Positions 36,531 through 44,714 are shown, counted from the first letter of the stretch. The stretch: DNA of 58,773 nt from Clostridia bacterium (GCA_017457225.1 JAFTHW010000012.1:1-58773); one strand, 5' to 3'. Numbers and translations: made by a program. Notes: generated by a model from the letters alone, not told the origin.

Positions 36531-37031
36531 ATGGAGAGATTGATCATCGGCGAAGTATTAAAACCGCAGGGCATACGAGGGGAGTTAAAGGTAAAAACGT
36601 TTACCGATTCCCCGTCGGACGTAAAATCATTCGGCACGGTGTATATCGAGGACAAATCCTATAAAATTTTATCTTTCCGCGTTGGAGCGGACGGAGCTGC
36701 ATATTTAGGACTTCGTGGGATTCCCGATCGAAACGCGGCGGAGCTTTTCCGCGGCAAAAAGATCGAGGGCGCAAGAGAAGACGCTCCGCCTTTGGAAGAG
36801 GGTCAATACTATATTGTCGATATTCTCGGGCTTTCGTGTGAAACGGAAGAGGGGGAATTTTTAGGTACGGTGACGGACGTAAAAAATCTTTCTTCGGACG
36901 TTTACACCATAGAAAAAGCGGGAAAGAACATTCTCTTCCCCGCAGTGAAAGGCGTTGTCAAAAAGGTCGATATCGAGAATAAAAAACTCATCGTCGACAA
37001 GTCGGTTTTCGACGAAATCGCCGTTTATTGA
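36531..37031 (+). CDS. rimM: 16S rRNA processing protein RimM
   Basis: 166 aa; a 30S maturation factor that binds S19. N-terminal beta-barrel (IGEVLKPQGIRGELKVKTF, about 4-22 in part, and LGLRGIPDRNAAELFRGK) and C-terminal PRC-barrel (YYIVDILGLSCETEEG). GAGGAG precedes the ATG, with a 10-codon frame starting at 36488 just upstream. In most Bacillota trmD and rplS follow directly; here neither does. Confidence 0.95.
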   Translation: MERLIIGEVLKPQGIRGELKVKTFTDSPSDVKSFGTVYIEDKSYKILSFRVGADGAAYLGLRGIPDRNAAELFRGKKIEGAREDAPPLEEGQYYIVDILGLSCETEEGEFLGTVTDVKNLSSDVYTIEKAGKNILFPAVKGVVKKVDIENKKLIVDKSVFDEIAVY

Positions 37032-37732
37032 TCGTTTTTCTTCGGTTGCATTTGTTTTACGAGCTTTGCAAGGACTCCCGTTTTGGCAAGCGCGACGAGC
37101 GCAATGGTTGCGATCAACGCGTCGAGGGGCACGTACACGCATTGATAAATCAGCGAGTACGTGAACGCATTTCCCATCGCCCAATTAGGCAAACTCACCC
37201 ATACGGCGTCCTGTAAAAAGAAAATCATTCCTGAAAGCAGATGGGAAACGAATCTTGCGGAAAATACGCAAACGCAGCCCAAAACAACGGGCAGAGCAGA
37301 TTTTTCTTTCCGCTTCATTTTCCCGAAAAACCCCATCAATCCAATCCCTGCAAACGCAAGCAAATAATCCAAAATGAAGGTAGCAGGTGTGAGAATATAG
37401 GGGGATTCGATAAAATTGAGAAGCCCGTGAATGAGCCCTACGATCACGCCGTCGAGCGGTCCGTACACGTAAGCGTATAAAAGCACGGGCGCAAACGAAG
37501 CGAGCGTCACCGAACCGCCGTATTGTACGGGTTTGACTTTAATGAGCGCGAGCGCGAACGACATTCCGACGGCAACGCCGGCAAACGCGAGCCGTTTGGC
37601 GTCGAATTTCCGTTTGTTGAAAAATCCGACGAGCGCAACGAGCGCGAGCAGTACGACGACTGCGCCAACGGAGATCCATTTGACGGTATTCGTGGCTTTT
37701 TCGCTGACTTCTAGCAGGGAATAGAGAAACAT
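37025..37732 (-). CDS. thiT: ECF thiamine transporter substrate-binding membrane subunit ThiT
   Basis: 235 aa with six or seven membrane helices. The core resembles ThiT: GGSVTLASFAPVLLYAY (thiamine-site region), YGPLDGVIVGLIHGLLNFIE, and ILDYLLAFAGIGLMGFFGK. An extra N-terminal helix is present before the conserved part. ThiT captures thiamine and works with the shared ECF energy module encoded elsewhere. The ATG at 37732 follows AAGGAGG at 6 nt; the frame upstream to 37861 runs through the terminator and is rejected. A TPP riboswitch just upstream independently supports the substrate. The stop overlaps the rimM end by 7 bp, converging. Confidence 0.92.
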   Translation of the reverse strand: MFLYSLLEVSEKATNTVKWISVGAVVVLLALVALVGFFNKRKFDAKRLAFAGVAVGMSFALALIKVKPVQYGGSVTLASFAPVLLYAYVYGPLDGVIVGLIHGLLNFIESPYILTPATFILDYLLAFAGIGLMGFFGKMKRKEKSALPVVLGCVCVFSARFVSHLLSGMIFFLQDAVWVSLPNWAMGNAFTYSLIYQCVYVPLDALIATIALVALAKTGVLAKLVKQMQPKKNDQ

Positions 37733-37782
37733 AAAAAACCTCCTTTTTCCGTCGTTTGCGTTTTTCAAAAACGGTTTTCCGT

Positions 37783-37816
37783 AAAAAAACACCCACCGCA
37801 GTTTTTTGCGTGGGTA
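37783..37816 (-). terminator. Riboswitch-controlled terminator upstream of thiT
   Basis: On the minus strand ACCCACGCA, a loop of A/C, TGCGGTGGGT, then TTTTTTT, about 50 nt before the thiT start. It lies between the TPP aptamer and the gene, as in transcription-attenuating riboswitches. Confidence 0.8.
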
Positions 37817-37872
37817 AGGAAAGCTCGTTTTATTCCGAAAACGTAAAAAAGCAGCGTTCACGGAAAAACGGT

Positions 37873-37949
37873 GATCAGTCTCTCGCTCAAGTATTACCTT
37901 GCCGATTCCAATGGTATAATCTCAGCCTTTTTCAAGGCACCCACGACGG
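37873..37949 (-). ncRNA. TPP riboswitch aptamer controlling thiT
   Basis: Read on the minus strand: GGGTGCC, a short hairpin, GGCTGAGA, then ACC...GGAATCGG and CAAGGTAATACTTGAGCG, which match the P2/P3 and P4/P5 consensus (GGGTGCC, CTGAGA, and a stem around GTAATA closed by AGCG). The middle part is somewhat divergent from the usual GAACCTGAT. Binding of thiamine diphosphate should favour the downstream terminator and shut off thiamine uptake. Confidence 0.85.
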
Positions 37950-37971
37950 ATTTGTTAAATTTTGTATTTAT

Positions 37972-38000
37972 AGTATAAACGCAAACGTCGCGTTTGTCAA
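37972..38000 (-). promoter_or_regulatory. Promoter of the TPP riboswitch-thiT transcript
   Basis: On the minus strand TTGACA (38000-37995), a 17-nt spacer and TATACT (37977-37972). The predicted start is about 15 nt before the aptamer. Confidence 0.8.
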
Positions 38001-38050
38001 CTGTTTTGAGTAAAAAACCGAGTGAAAAAAGAAAAAAAGGGGAATAAGAA

Positions 38051-38635
38051 ATGCGATACGATTTTTACGCGTATATGGACAGAATGAAATACATCAAGCG
38101 TTGGCAGCTGATGCGCTCTGTGCGGGAAGAGAACATTATGGAACATTCCCACAGCGTAGCGATGCTTTCGCACGCGCTTGCGGTGATTCACAACGAAGTC
38201 TACGGCGGCAAAGCGGACGTTTTGAAGACGGTTTTGTATGCGCTGTATCACGAAACGAGCGAAGTCATGACAGGGGATCTTCCCACGCCCATCAAATATT
38301 ACAATCACAGCATTCAAGGCGCGTATAAAGAATTGGAGAAAAGCGCTTGCGAGAAAATGGTGAAAACGTTGCCTTCTCCGCTCAAAGAGGAGCTTGCTCC
38401 GTACTTGATCGCGGACGAGGAGAGTGTGGAATACAAGCTTGTCAAGGCTGCGGACAGATTATCGGCGTATATCAAATGCTTGGAAGAATTGCGCTCGGGA
38501 AACAAGGAGTTTGCCAAGGCGCAAAAGAGCATCGAAAAGGATCTTCGTTCCCGCAAAATGCCCGAGATTGATTACTTTTTCGAGTATTTCATTCCCTCCT
38601 TCCAGCTCACGCTCGACGAATTAGAGGGAATGTAA
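38051..38635 (+). CDS. 5'-deoxynucleotidase YfbR-like protein, HD dyad changed to HE
   Basis: 194 aa, close in length and pattern to E. coli YfbR, which dephosphorylates deoxyribonucleoside 5'-monophosphates. Seen: QLMRSVREENIMEHSHSVAM (metal His32), GGKADVLK, YHETSEVMTGDLPTPIKYYN, KAADRLSAYIKCLEEL (second Asp) and the C-terminal PSFQLTLDE. The motif that gives the HD family its name reads His67-Glu68 here, where YfbR has His-Asp; the rest of the metal site is kept. The ribosome site GGGGAATAAG is modest. Probably a nucleotidase whose metal preference or rate may be altered. Confidence 0.88.
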   Translation: MRYDFYAYMDRMKYIKRWQLMRSVREENIMEHSHSVAMLSHALAVIHNEVYGGKADVLKTVLYALYHETSEVMTGDLPTPIKYYNHSIQGAYKELEKSACEKMVKTLPSPLKEELAPYLIADEESVEYKLVKAADRLSAYIKCLEELRSGNKEFAKAQKSIEKDLRSRKMPEIDYFFEYFIPSFQLTLDELEGM

Positions 38636-38739
38636 AGAAACTGAATTATCACGCAATTTTCAACAAACGATAAAAAACCCAACGAAAAAGTTGCGTATAA
38701 TAAATTGGATAGACAAAGCGGTGAAAGACCGCCGATCGG

Positions 38740-38762
38740 GAGTTAAACAAGAAACTCCCAAG
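38740..38762 (+). other. Leader hairpin upstream of the HtrA-like gene
   Basis: GGGAGTT pairs with AACTCCC immediately before the AAGGAG ribosome site; a lone TATAAT lies at 38696-38701. Could modulate translation. Confidence 0.35.
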
Positions 38763-38772
38763 GAGAAAAAGA

Positions 38773-40167
38773 ATGAAAAAAATCTTCAAAAATATTCTTG
38801 CATTGTCTTGCGCGGGAGTGATGGTATTCGGGCTTAGCTCGTGTTTTCAAGAAGAGCAGAAGTCGCTCACAGCCTACGAACTTGCGGTGGAGAACGGATT
38901 CCAAGGCACGGAAAAGGAATGGCTTGCCTCTTTGAAAGGCTCGGACGGTGACGACGGCAAAGACGCGGATATGCAGGAGATTTACGAAGCGGCGAAAGCG
39001 AACGGTTTTACGGGTACGTTTTTGGACTTTTTGAAGGAATATTTTTCCGTTGAAGTGAGCGAAGGGAACGACACGAAAACGATTGCAAAAAATATGATGT
39101 CGGTCGTGAGCGTATATTGCGGTTTTACCAAAACGACGAAAATCAGCGGCGGGTATTGGGGCACTACGCAAAACAAAACGGAAACGTACAGTTCGGCAGG
39201 CAGCGGCGTAATCATCGATTTGGACAAAACGAACGGCAACGCGTTGATCGTGACGAATTACCACGTAATCTACGATAAGAATAGCGACGCGTCGGACGGG
39301 ATTTCGGATGAAATTTATTTGTATATGCACGGGGCATTGAATATGTTTTCCACAGCGGACGGTAAAGACGAAACGGGCGAGTTTATGAAAGCGACGTTCG
39401 TCGGCGGCGCGATGGATTACGATATAGCGGTGCTTTCCGTTTCGGGACAGACCGAGCGTTTAGCGCAGGCGGAAGAAGCGGCGATCGGGAATTCGGACGA
39501 TCTTTTGATCGGGGAAAAAGTATTTGCGATCGGCAACCCCGAAGGCGCGGGAATTTCGGTCACGAGCGGTATCGTATCCGTGGATTCGGAATATATCACG
39601 ATGTCGGCGTCGGACAATTCCGCCCGTACGGTACAATACCGAGTCATTCGTACGGACGCGCCCATCAACCACGGCAACTCGGGCGGCGCGTTATTCAACG
39701 CTTCGGGGAAACTTATTGGGATCACCAATGCGAAGAATGCAGATGACGAAGTGGATAATATCGGTTACGCTTTGCCCATTGCGCAAGTCCAATGCATCAC
39801 CGAAAATATTTTAGAAAACGGTAGCTACGCAATGCGCGCGATGCTCGGGGTAGAAGTCACGCTCAGCGACTCCACGGCGATTATTGACGAACACGGAAAG
39901 ATGGTCGTTACCGAAAAATTCTACGTTTCCAAAGCGGCTTCGTCCGATTCGGACGCGTCGTACAACAAACTCCAGTTCGGCGACGAATTCATTTCGTTCA
40001 CGAAAGACGGCGTGACGACGCAGCTCACCCGTCGCTACCAGCTCAACGATCTGCTTCTGACGGTTCGCAAAGGGGACGAGATCAAGATCAAGGTTTTGCG
40101 CGGCAAAGAGGAAGTGGACGTAACCATTCTTTACGATCAGGATTCGTATTTCGTAAAATACGCTTAA
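38773..40167 (+). CDS. HtrA/DegP-like trypsin-fold serine protease lipoprotein
   Basis: 464 aa. Lipoprotein signal peptide with lipobox LSSC (Cys24), so the protease is anchored outside the membrane. Residues 33-80 contain repeats of the type AYELAVENGF-GTEKEWLASLKG and a Gly-Asp-rich link, a module common in surface proteins of Clostridia. The catalytic triad is intact: His164 (TNYHVI), Asp217 (DYDIAVL) and Ser303 (GNSGGAL). A divergent PDZ-like domain follows (about 355-460, with LQFGDEFISF). Inference: an extracytoplasmic quality-control protease; most HtrA proteins have a transmembrane anchor rather than a lipid. A hairpin terminator follows. Confidence 0.9.
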   Translation: MKKIFKNILALSCAGVMVFGLSSCFQEEQKSLTAYELAVENGFQGTEKEWLASLKGSDGDDGKDADMQEIYEAAKANGFTGTFLDFLKEYFSVEVSEGNDTKTIAKNMMSVVSVYCGFTKTTKISGGYWGTTQNKTETYSSAGSGVIIDLDKTNGNALIVTNYHVIYDKNSDASDGISDEIYLYMHGALNMFSTADGKDETGEFMKATFVGGAMDYDIAVLSVSGQTERLAQAEEAAIGNSDDLLIGEKVFAIGNPEGAGISVTSGIVSVDSEYITMSASDNSARTVQYRVIRTDAPINHGNSGGALFNASGKLIGITNAKNADDEVDNIGYALPIAQVQCITENILENGSYAMRAMLGVEVTLSDSTAIIDEHGKMVVTEKFYVSKAASSDSDASYNKLQFGDEFISFTKDGVTTQLTRRYQLNDLLLTVRKGDEIKIKVLRGKEEVDVTILYDQDSYFVKYA

Positions 40168-40223
40168 AACTGTTAAGAGAGCCTTTTGAGGAAGAATAAA
40201 TAGAAACGGTTCTTTTCAGATGG

Positions 40224-40256
40224 AAAACGCGTTCCGCGCTTTGGACGCGTTTTTCT
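40224..40256 (+). terminator. Terminator of the HtrA-like gene
   Basis: AAAACGCGT pairs with ACGCGTTTT around a 12-nt loop, then TTTCTTTT. Confidence 0.7.
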
Positions 40257-40301
40257 TTTCAGCAAATGGAAGTAAAGACGGGAAAACTCTTTTTTCGGTG
40301 C

Positions 40302-40330
40302 TTGACAAACGCTCCGTTTTATAGTATACT
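40302..40330 (+). promoter_or_regulatory. Promoter of the FtsK-like gene and mutY
   Basis: TTGACA (40302-40307), a 17-nt spacer and TATACT (40325-40330), 56 bp before the start codon. Confidence 0.8.
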
Positions 40331-40386
40331 GAAAAGGAAAGAATAGCGGGCGGGCAACAGCCTTTGCGAAAGGATAGGAGCGAAAG

Positions 40387-41124
40387 ATGAAGACGGAAGA
40401 ATTGATGTCGATATGGATGGCGGAATCCAAGGAATCGGAGTGGTTACAACAGGCGAAACAATCCATTCCCTTAGGGGTAGACGTGACGAAAAACGTCGTT
40501 TATTCCCAAAAGAACGAGAAACCGTTCAACGTTCGTCACACTTGCGTAACGGGCAACGGCCGTAGCGCGTTTTTACGTCGATTGATTATGACGACGTCCT
40601 ATCTTTATAAAAAGAACGAAGCCTGCTTTTTTATCCTTTCCACCAAGCCCGAATACGGCGAACTGTTAAAGCTCCAAGGCGCGGACGTGACCGTTCCCTA
40701 CCTCCGCTCGAAAGAAGATTTGGACGAGGGACTTTCCTGTTTAAAAGAAATGATCCGTATGCGCGCTTACGGGGAGGGGTATCCCCATTTATTCCTCGTG
40801 CTGGACGGGCTCGAAGATCTGCAAGGCTGTAATAAAAACGGCGATTTGGAAGAATACCGTAACTTTTTGGAACAAGTCGCCAGAAGAACGGACGTGGACG
40901 TGTTTACGGGAGTGGATTTACTCAGGAGCATTTTCAGTGGCTATCCCGGCGCGTTCGTGGGAATCGGGAACAGCCTCGTGACGACGCGCGGCGAGGGGAA
41001 AGCGGATTTAACGTACGTGAACGACGATTCCTCTATGACGTTGCCGACGGTGTTAGAATATCCCGACGCGCCGTCTTTGACGGAGTCCATTATCTATTTC
41101 AATTCTTTATCCTCGGAGAAATAA
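40387..41124 (+). CDS. Single-domain protein resembling a degenerate FtsK/SpoIIIE/EssC ATPase
   Basis: 245 aa, no signal or membrane segment. The pattern follows an FtsK-type motor domain: IPLGVDVTKN (residues 27-36, compare the 'lG-d--g' entry strand), a degenerate P-loop VTGNGRSAFLRRLIMT (54-69; Lys replaced by Arg and one residue short), a long alpha/beta stretch, and a Walker B-like LFLVLDGLEDL (about 138-148) in which the catalytic Glu is Gly. The last third is FtsK-like in secondary structure only. The stop lies 13 bp before mutY. Degenerate domains of this type occur in EssC of type VII secretion; a free-standing one is unusual. Family is inferred from pattern, not from a search. Confidence 0.5.
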   Translation: MKTEELMSIWMAESKESEWLQQAKQSIPLGVDVTKNVVYSQKNEKPFNVRHTCVTGNGRSAFLRRLIMTTSYLYKKNEACFFILSTKPEYGELLKLQGADVTVPYLRSKEDLDEGLSCLKEMIRMRAYGEGYPHLFLVLDGLEDLQGCNKNGDLEEYRNFLEQVARRTDVDVFTGVDLLRSIFSGYPGAFVGIGNSLVTTRGEGKADLTYVNDDSSMTLPTVLEYPDAPSLTESIIYFNSLSSEK

Positions 41125-41137
41125 CACTTCGGAATCT

Positions 41138-42187
41138 ATGAACGTTTTAAAAGATTTTCCATTTCATCAAATACCTGCCCCCCTGCTTCAATGGTACGGG
41201 GTGCATAAACGCAGCTTGCCTTGGCGGGAGAATCCTTCCCCGTACAAGGTATGGGTGTCCGAGATTATGCTCCAACAAACGCGCGTAGAAGCGGTAAAAG
41301 AATACTACGCAAGATTTCTTTTAGAGCTTCCGACGGTGGAGGATTTAGCGGCGTGTGAGGAAGAACGGCTTTTAAAACTTTGGGAGGGCTTGGGCTATTA
41401 CAGTCGGGTTCGGAATATGCAGAAAGCGGCGAAAATACTCGTGAGCGAGTACGGCGGCGAATTTCCCAAAGACGTGCGGGAGTTGCAATCCCTGCCCGGG
41501 ATCGGAAGATACACCTCGGGCGCGATCGCTTCCATCGCATTCGGGCTTCCCGTGGCGGCGGTGGACGGAAACGTATTCCGCGTGGCTTCGCGTTTGGAAG
41601 AAAACCCCACGTTCATCTCCGATCCCAAGTATAGAAACTATTTGGAAGAAAAACTTTCGGCGATATATCCCGAATCGGGAACGGCTTGTTCGGAGTTCAC
41701 GCAAAGTTTATTCGAGTTGGGAGCGCTCGTATGCAAACCCCTCCGTCCCGAATGCGAGCGTTGTCCGCTAAAAGACCTTTGTCGGGCGTACGAGCACGGT
41801 ACGCAGACTTTGTTTCCGAAAACCGCGCCGAAAAAAGAAAAGCGTATAGAAGAGCTGTACGTATTTTTGATCGAAACGGACGAGGGATTTTGTATCCGCC
41901 GCAGAGAGCAGGGCGTTTTAAAGGGAATGAACGAGTTCCCCTCGCATATCATCGTAGACGGCGAGAGCGCCGAGCAGGTCTTACACGAGTGGGGCGTGTA
42001 CGGATTCACCGAGATAAAGAGGGAGTATTATACGCATACGTTCACGCATATCCATTGGAAAATGGCGTGCGTATGGGTACGCGCGGACGGAGCGCCGTTC
42101 GACGCGTATTCGCTGGCGGAGATTGAGGAGAATATTTCTCTTCCGACGGCGTTCAGACAATGTATCAAGACGCTGCAAAAGCGTTAA
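41138..42187 (+). CDS. mutY: A/G-specific adenine glycosylase MutY
   Basis: 349 aa; removes adenine mispaired with 8-oxoguanine. Seen: catalytic Glu42 in SEIMLQQTRV, helix-hairpin-helix LPGIGRYTSGAIASIAFG, catalytic Asp143 in AVDGNVFRVASR, and the [4Fe-4S] ligands C199-x6-C206-x2-C209-x5-C215. The C-terminal NUDIX-like domain for 8-oxoG recognition (about 235-345) is present. No good ribosome site precedes the ATG; translation may be coupled to the upstream gene, which ends 13 bp earlier. Confidence 0.95.
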   Translation: MNVLKDFPFHQIPAPLLQWYGVHKRSLPWRENPSPYKVWVSEIMLQQTRVEAVKEYYARFLLELPTVEDLAACEEERLLKLWEGLGYYSRVRNMQKAAKILVSEYGGEFPKDVRELQSLPGIGRYTSGAIASIAFGLPVAAVDGNVFRVASRLEENPTFISDPKYRNYLEEKLSAIYPESGTACSEFTQSLFELGALVCKPLRPECERCPLKDLCRAYEHGTQTLFPKTAPKKEKRIEELYVFLIETDEGFCIRRREQGVLKGMNEFPSHIIVDGESAEQVLHEWGVYGFTEIKREYYTHTFTHIHWKMACVWVRADGAPFDAYSLAEIEENISLPTAFRQCIKTLQKR

Positions 42188-42216
42188 AAACGGACGAAAA
42201 CACGAGGAGAAAACAG

Positions 42217-42834
42217 ATGAAAGTATTGTTAGTAAACGGCAGTTTGCACGAAAAAGGCTGTACGTACACCGCGCTTTGCGAGGTGGAGAAAGCGTTGCAG
42301 GCAAACGGAGTAGAAACGGAGATCTATTGGATCGGACAAAACGCAGTCAACGGCTGTAAGGGCTGTTGGGCGTGCAAAAAGACGGGAAAATGCGTGATCG
42401 ACGACGGCGTGAACGAATTTGTAGAAAAGGCGGCGGAGTTCGACGGTTACGTATTCGGCTCTCCCGTATATTACGCTTCGGCGGCGGGAGCTTTGATCAG
42501 CTTTATGGACAGAGTCTTTTACAGCGGCGGCAAGAAGTTATCATATAAGCCTGCGGCGGCGGTCGTAAGTTGTCGGCGCGCAGGCGCAAGCACGACGTTT
42601 GACGTGATCAATAAATATTTTACGATCAACAATATGCCGATCGTGGGCTCGAATTATTGGAACGAAGTCCACGGCAACAAAGCGGAAGAAGTATTGCAAG
42701 ACGAAGAGGGCTTGCAAACGATGCGGATCTTGGGGAATAATATGGCTTGGCTTCTCAAGTGCATCGAACTTGGCAAGGAAGCGGGCGTAGCGCCGCTCAA
42801 AGAACGTAAAATTATGACGAATTTTATCCGTTGA
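42217..42834 (+). CDS. Flavodoxin-fold NAD(P)H-dependent FMN oxidoreductase family protein
   Basis: A 205-aa flavodoxin-like protein of the NADPH-dependent FMN reductase/iron-sulfur flavoprotein group: LLVNGSLHEKGCTYTAL (FMN phosphate loop, 4-20), the cysteine-rich NGCKGCWACKKTGKC (about 46-60) and GSPVYYASAAGAL-SFMDR. Cys spacing C-x2-C-x2-C-x5-C could bind an Fe-S cluster as in Isf, or act in redox. The ATG at 42217 follows GAGGAG; the longer frame overlaps mutY. Substrate unknown; the overlap with the mutY transcript suggests co-expression under oxidative load. Confidence 0.85.
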   Translation: MKVLLVNGSLHEKGCTYTALCEVEKALQANGVETEIYWIGQNAVNGCKGCWACKKTGKCVIDDGVNEFVEKAAEFDGYVFGSPVYYASAAGALISFMDRVFYSGGKKLSYKPAAAVVSCRRAGASTTFDVINKYFTINNMPIVGSNYWNEVHGNKAEEVLQDEEGLQTMRILGNNMAWLLKCIELGKEAGVAPLKERKIMTNFIR

Positions 42835-42898
42835 TTACATTTTTTGAGAAGAACGGATATACTGATAGCAGGAAATATACTTATAGCGGAGGGGAATT

Positions 42899-43480
42899 AT
42901 GGACGCTAAAAACGTAGGTAGAAGAAAGATCGTTTCCGTCATCGGGAACAAAGCCATTGAAAAGGACGGTATTCGTTATAAGCTCGCGTTTGCGCTCGGG
43001 AAAGCGTTGATCGACAACGGTTATAGGGTACAATCGGGCGGCGGAAAAGGAGTGATGGCAGCCGTTATGGCAGGCGCTCGCGCGTCCGAGCATTATCGAG
43101 AGGGAGATACGATCGCGATCATTCCCTCATTTGATAGTGAGCACGCGAACGAGTACGCGGACGTAGTCATTCCGACGGGTTTGGACGTTATGCGTAACGC
43201 GCTGGTGGCGAACGCCTACGCCGTGATCGGAGTCGGCGGCGGCGCGGGAACGTTGTGCGAGTACGCTTTTTCGTGGACGTTCAACCGCTTGGTGATCGCA
43301 TTTGAAAATTCGGGCGGTTGGAGCGCAAAACTTGCGAATACGCGTTTAGACGACACCGTTCGTTACGCGGATATTCCCGAGGATAAAGTCTACGGCGTTA
43401 CGACGGTAGAGGATGCAATTAAGATCCTCAACGAGAATATCGACCGTTACGTAACCCGCCACGAACCCATTAGAATCTAA
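42899..43480 (+). CDS. SLOG-fold (LOG/DprA-like) nucleotide-binding protein, TIGR00725 type
   Basis: 193 aa with a Rossmann-like SLOG fold: IVSVIGNKAI (10-19), NGYRVQSGGGKGVMAAVMAGA (in two parts), and GVGGGAGTLCEYAFSW, the PGGxGTxxE-like signature of the LOG family. Relatives include cytokinin-activating LOG phosphoribohydrolases and DprA; members of this subgroup are uncharacterised. GGAGGGG precedes the ATG and a TATACT-like -10 lies about 35 bp upstream. Confidence 0.82.
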   Translation: MDAKNVGRRKIVSVIGNKAIEKDGIRYKLAFALGKALIDNGYRVQSGGGKGVMAAVMAGARASEHYREGDTIAIIPSFDSEHANEYADVVIPTGLDVMRNALVANAYAVIGVGGGAGTLCEYAFSWTFNRLVIAFENSGGWSAKLANTRLDDTVRYADIPEDKVYGVTTVEDAIKILNENIDRYVTRHEPIRI

Positions 43481-43499
43481 GGAAAATAGCAAAAACAGC

Positions 43500-43543
43500 A
43501 AAAAGCCGCCCCTCGCCATCGGCGAGGGGCGGCTTTTTGCATT
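43500..43543. terminator. Bidirectional intrinsic terminator
   Basis: Perfect stem of AAAAGCCGCCCCTCGCC and its complement with loop ATC, T-runs on both strands. It separates the SLOG gene from the converging CDF gene. Confidence 0.92.
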
Positions 43544-43547
43544 TTTT

Positions 43548-44714
43548 TTATACGAAAGGATGTTCGGCGCGAATCACGCAGAAATAATTGGGATTTTGCG
43601 CGCGGATATTATGCTCGACCGCTTTCGCCGCGTCCTCCGTCGGCATTTTACAATCGTTAGGGATCAACAGATCGAAAATCAGATTGATATGCTTTTCTCC
43701 CACCGTCATACGGAAATCGTGAATGGTAAACTTGGGATGTACTTCCTGCGCGCAGGACAAGGCGAACGCGCGTAACTCGTTGACCCGCTCGTCGTTTACG
43801 ACGATGGGATCGAGGTGCACGGTGACAATGCAGCCGAACTCTTCGTTCATATCCCGCTCCAACTTATCCACTTCCTCGTGCGCAAGATTGATGTCCGAAT
43901 CGGACGGAACTTCGGCGTGGAAGGAAACGATCTGTCTACCGGGACCGTAATCGTGTACCATAACGTCGTGGATTCCGACGATCTGCGTATAATTTTCGCA
44001 GAATTTATAAATATTTTTAATAAATTCAGGATCGGGCGGAGAGCCGAGAAGCAGATCAATGGTATCTTTCGCTGCTTTCACGCCCGTGTAGAGAATGAAC
44101 GCCGCGACGAGGATTCCCGCCCAGCCGTCGATGGCAACGCCAAAATATTTCGCGATGATCGAAGAAACGAGTACGAGCGTCGTCGCCACGCAATCGGACA
44201 AGCTGTCCGCCGCTTGAGCTCGCAGGGCAGAGGATTGAATGGTCTTTCCGATTTTCCGATAGAAGAGAAAGAGCCAGAATTTTACGAGAATCGCCGCGCC
44301 GAGAATCCACAAAGTCACGTTCCCGACGTGGGGGACTTTGGAATCCATAATCTTTTCAATGGACGATTTAAACAGCTCGAATCCGACGAGGATAATGAGC
44401 ATATCGACGATAAAGCCGCAGACGTATTCGATCCTGCCGTGCCCTAACGGGTGTTCCTTGTCGACGGGTTTGCTAGCCAATCGGAATCCGATCAACGTCA
44501 CGACGGCGGAGCCCGCGTCGGAGATGTTGTTGAACGCGTCGGCAATGATGGCGACGGACGCCGCCAAAATACCTATCGTGAGTTTCCCCGCAAACAGCAA
44601 AACGTTGCATAAAATACCCGTAACGCCGGCGAGAGTCGCAAATTTTCCGCGAGTTTTCAAATCGGTCGGATCGTTATGTTTTCCGATAAAGATGCGAATG
44701 AGAAAGTTGGTCAT
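43548..44714 (-). CDS. Cation diffusion facilitator (CDF) metal exporter, Mn-type metal site
   Basis: 388 aa; six membrane helices (about 25-230) and a C-terminal cytoplasmic metallochaperone-like domain with an extra ~80 residues. Transport-site residues are N62-x3-D66 in helix 2 (FNNISD) and D170-x3-D174 in helix 5 (ADSLSD). Zinc members usually have His in this set, and the N-D-D-D pattern is known from manganese-type CDFs, so Mn(II), or Fe(II), export is the best guess. The HPLGHGRIEY motif follows helix 3. It is separated from the upstream oadB-oadG unit by a terminator. Confidence 0.9.
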   Translation of the reverse strand: MTNFLIRIFIGKHNDPTDLKTRGKFATLAGVTGILCNVLLFAGKLTIGILAASVAIIADAFNNISDAGSAVVTLIGFRLASKPVDKEHPLGHGRIEYVCGFIVDMLIILVGFELFKSSIEKIMDSKVPHVGNVTLWILGAAILVKFWLFLFYRKIGKTIQSSALRAQAADSLSDCVATTLVLVSSIIAKYFGVAIDGWAGILVAAFILYTGVKAAKDTIDLLLGSPPDPEFIKNIYKFCENYTQIVGIHDVMVHDYGPGRQIVSFHAEVPSDSDINLAHEEVDKLERDMNEEFGCIVTVHLDPIVVNDERVNELRAFALSCAQEVHPKFTIHDFRMTVGEKHINLIFDLLIPNDCKMPTEDAAKAVEHNIRAQNPNYFCVIRAEHPFV

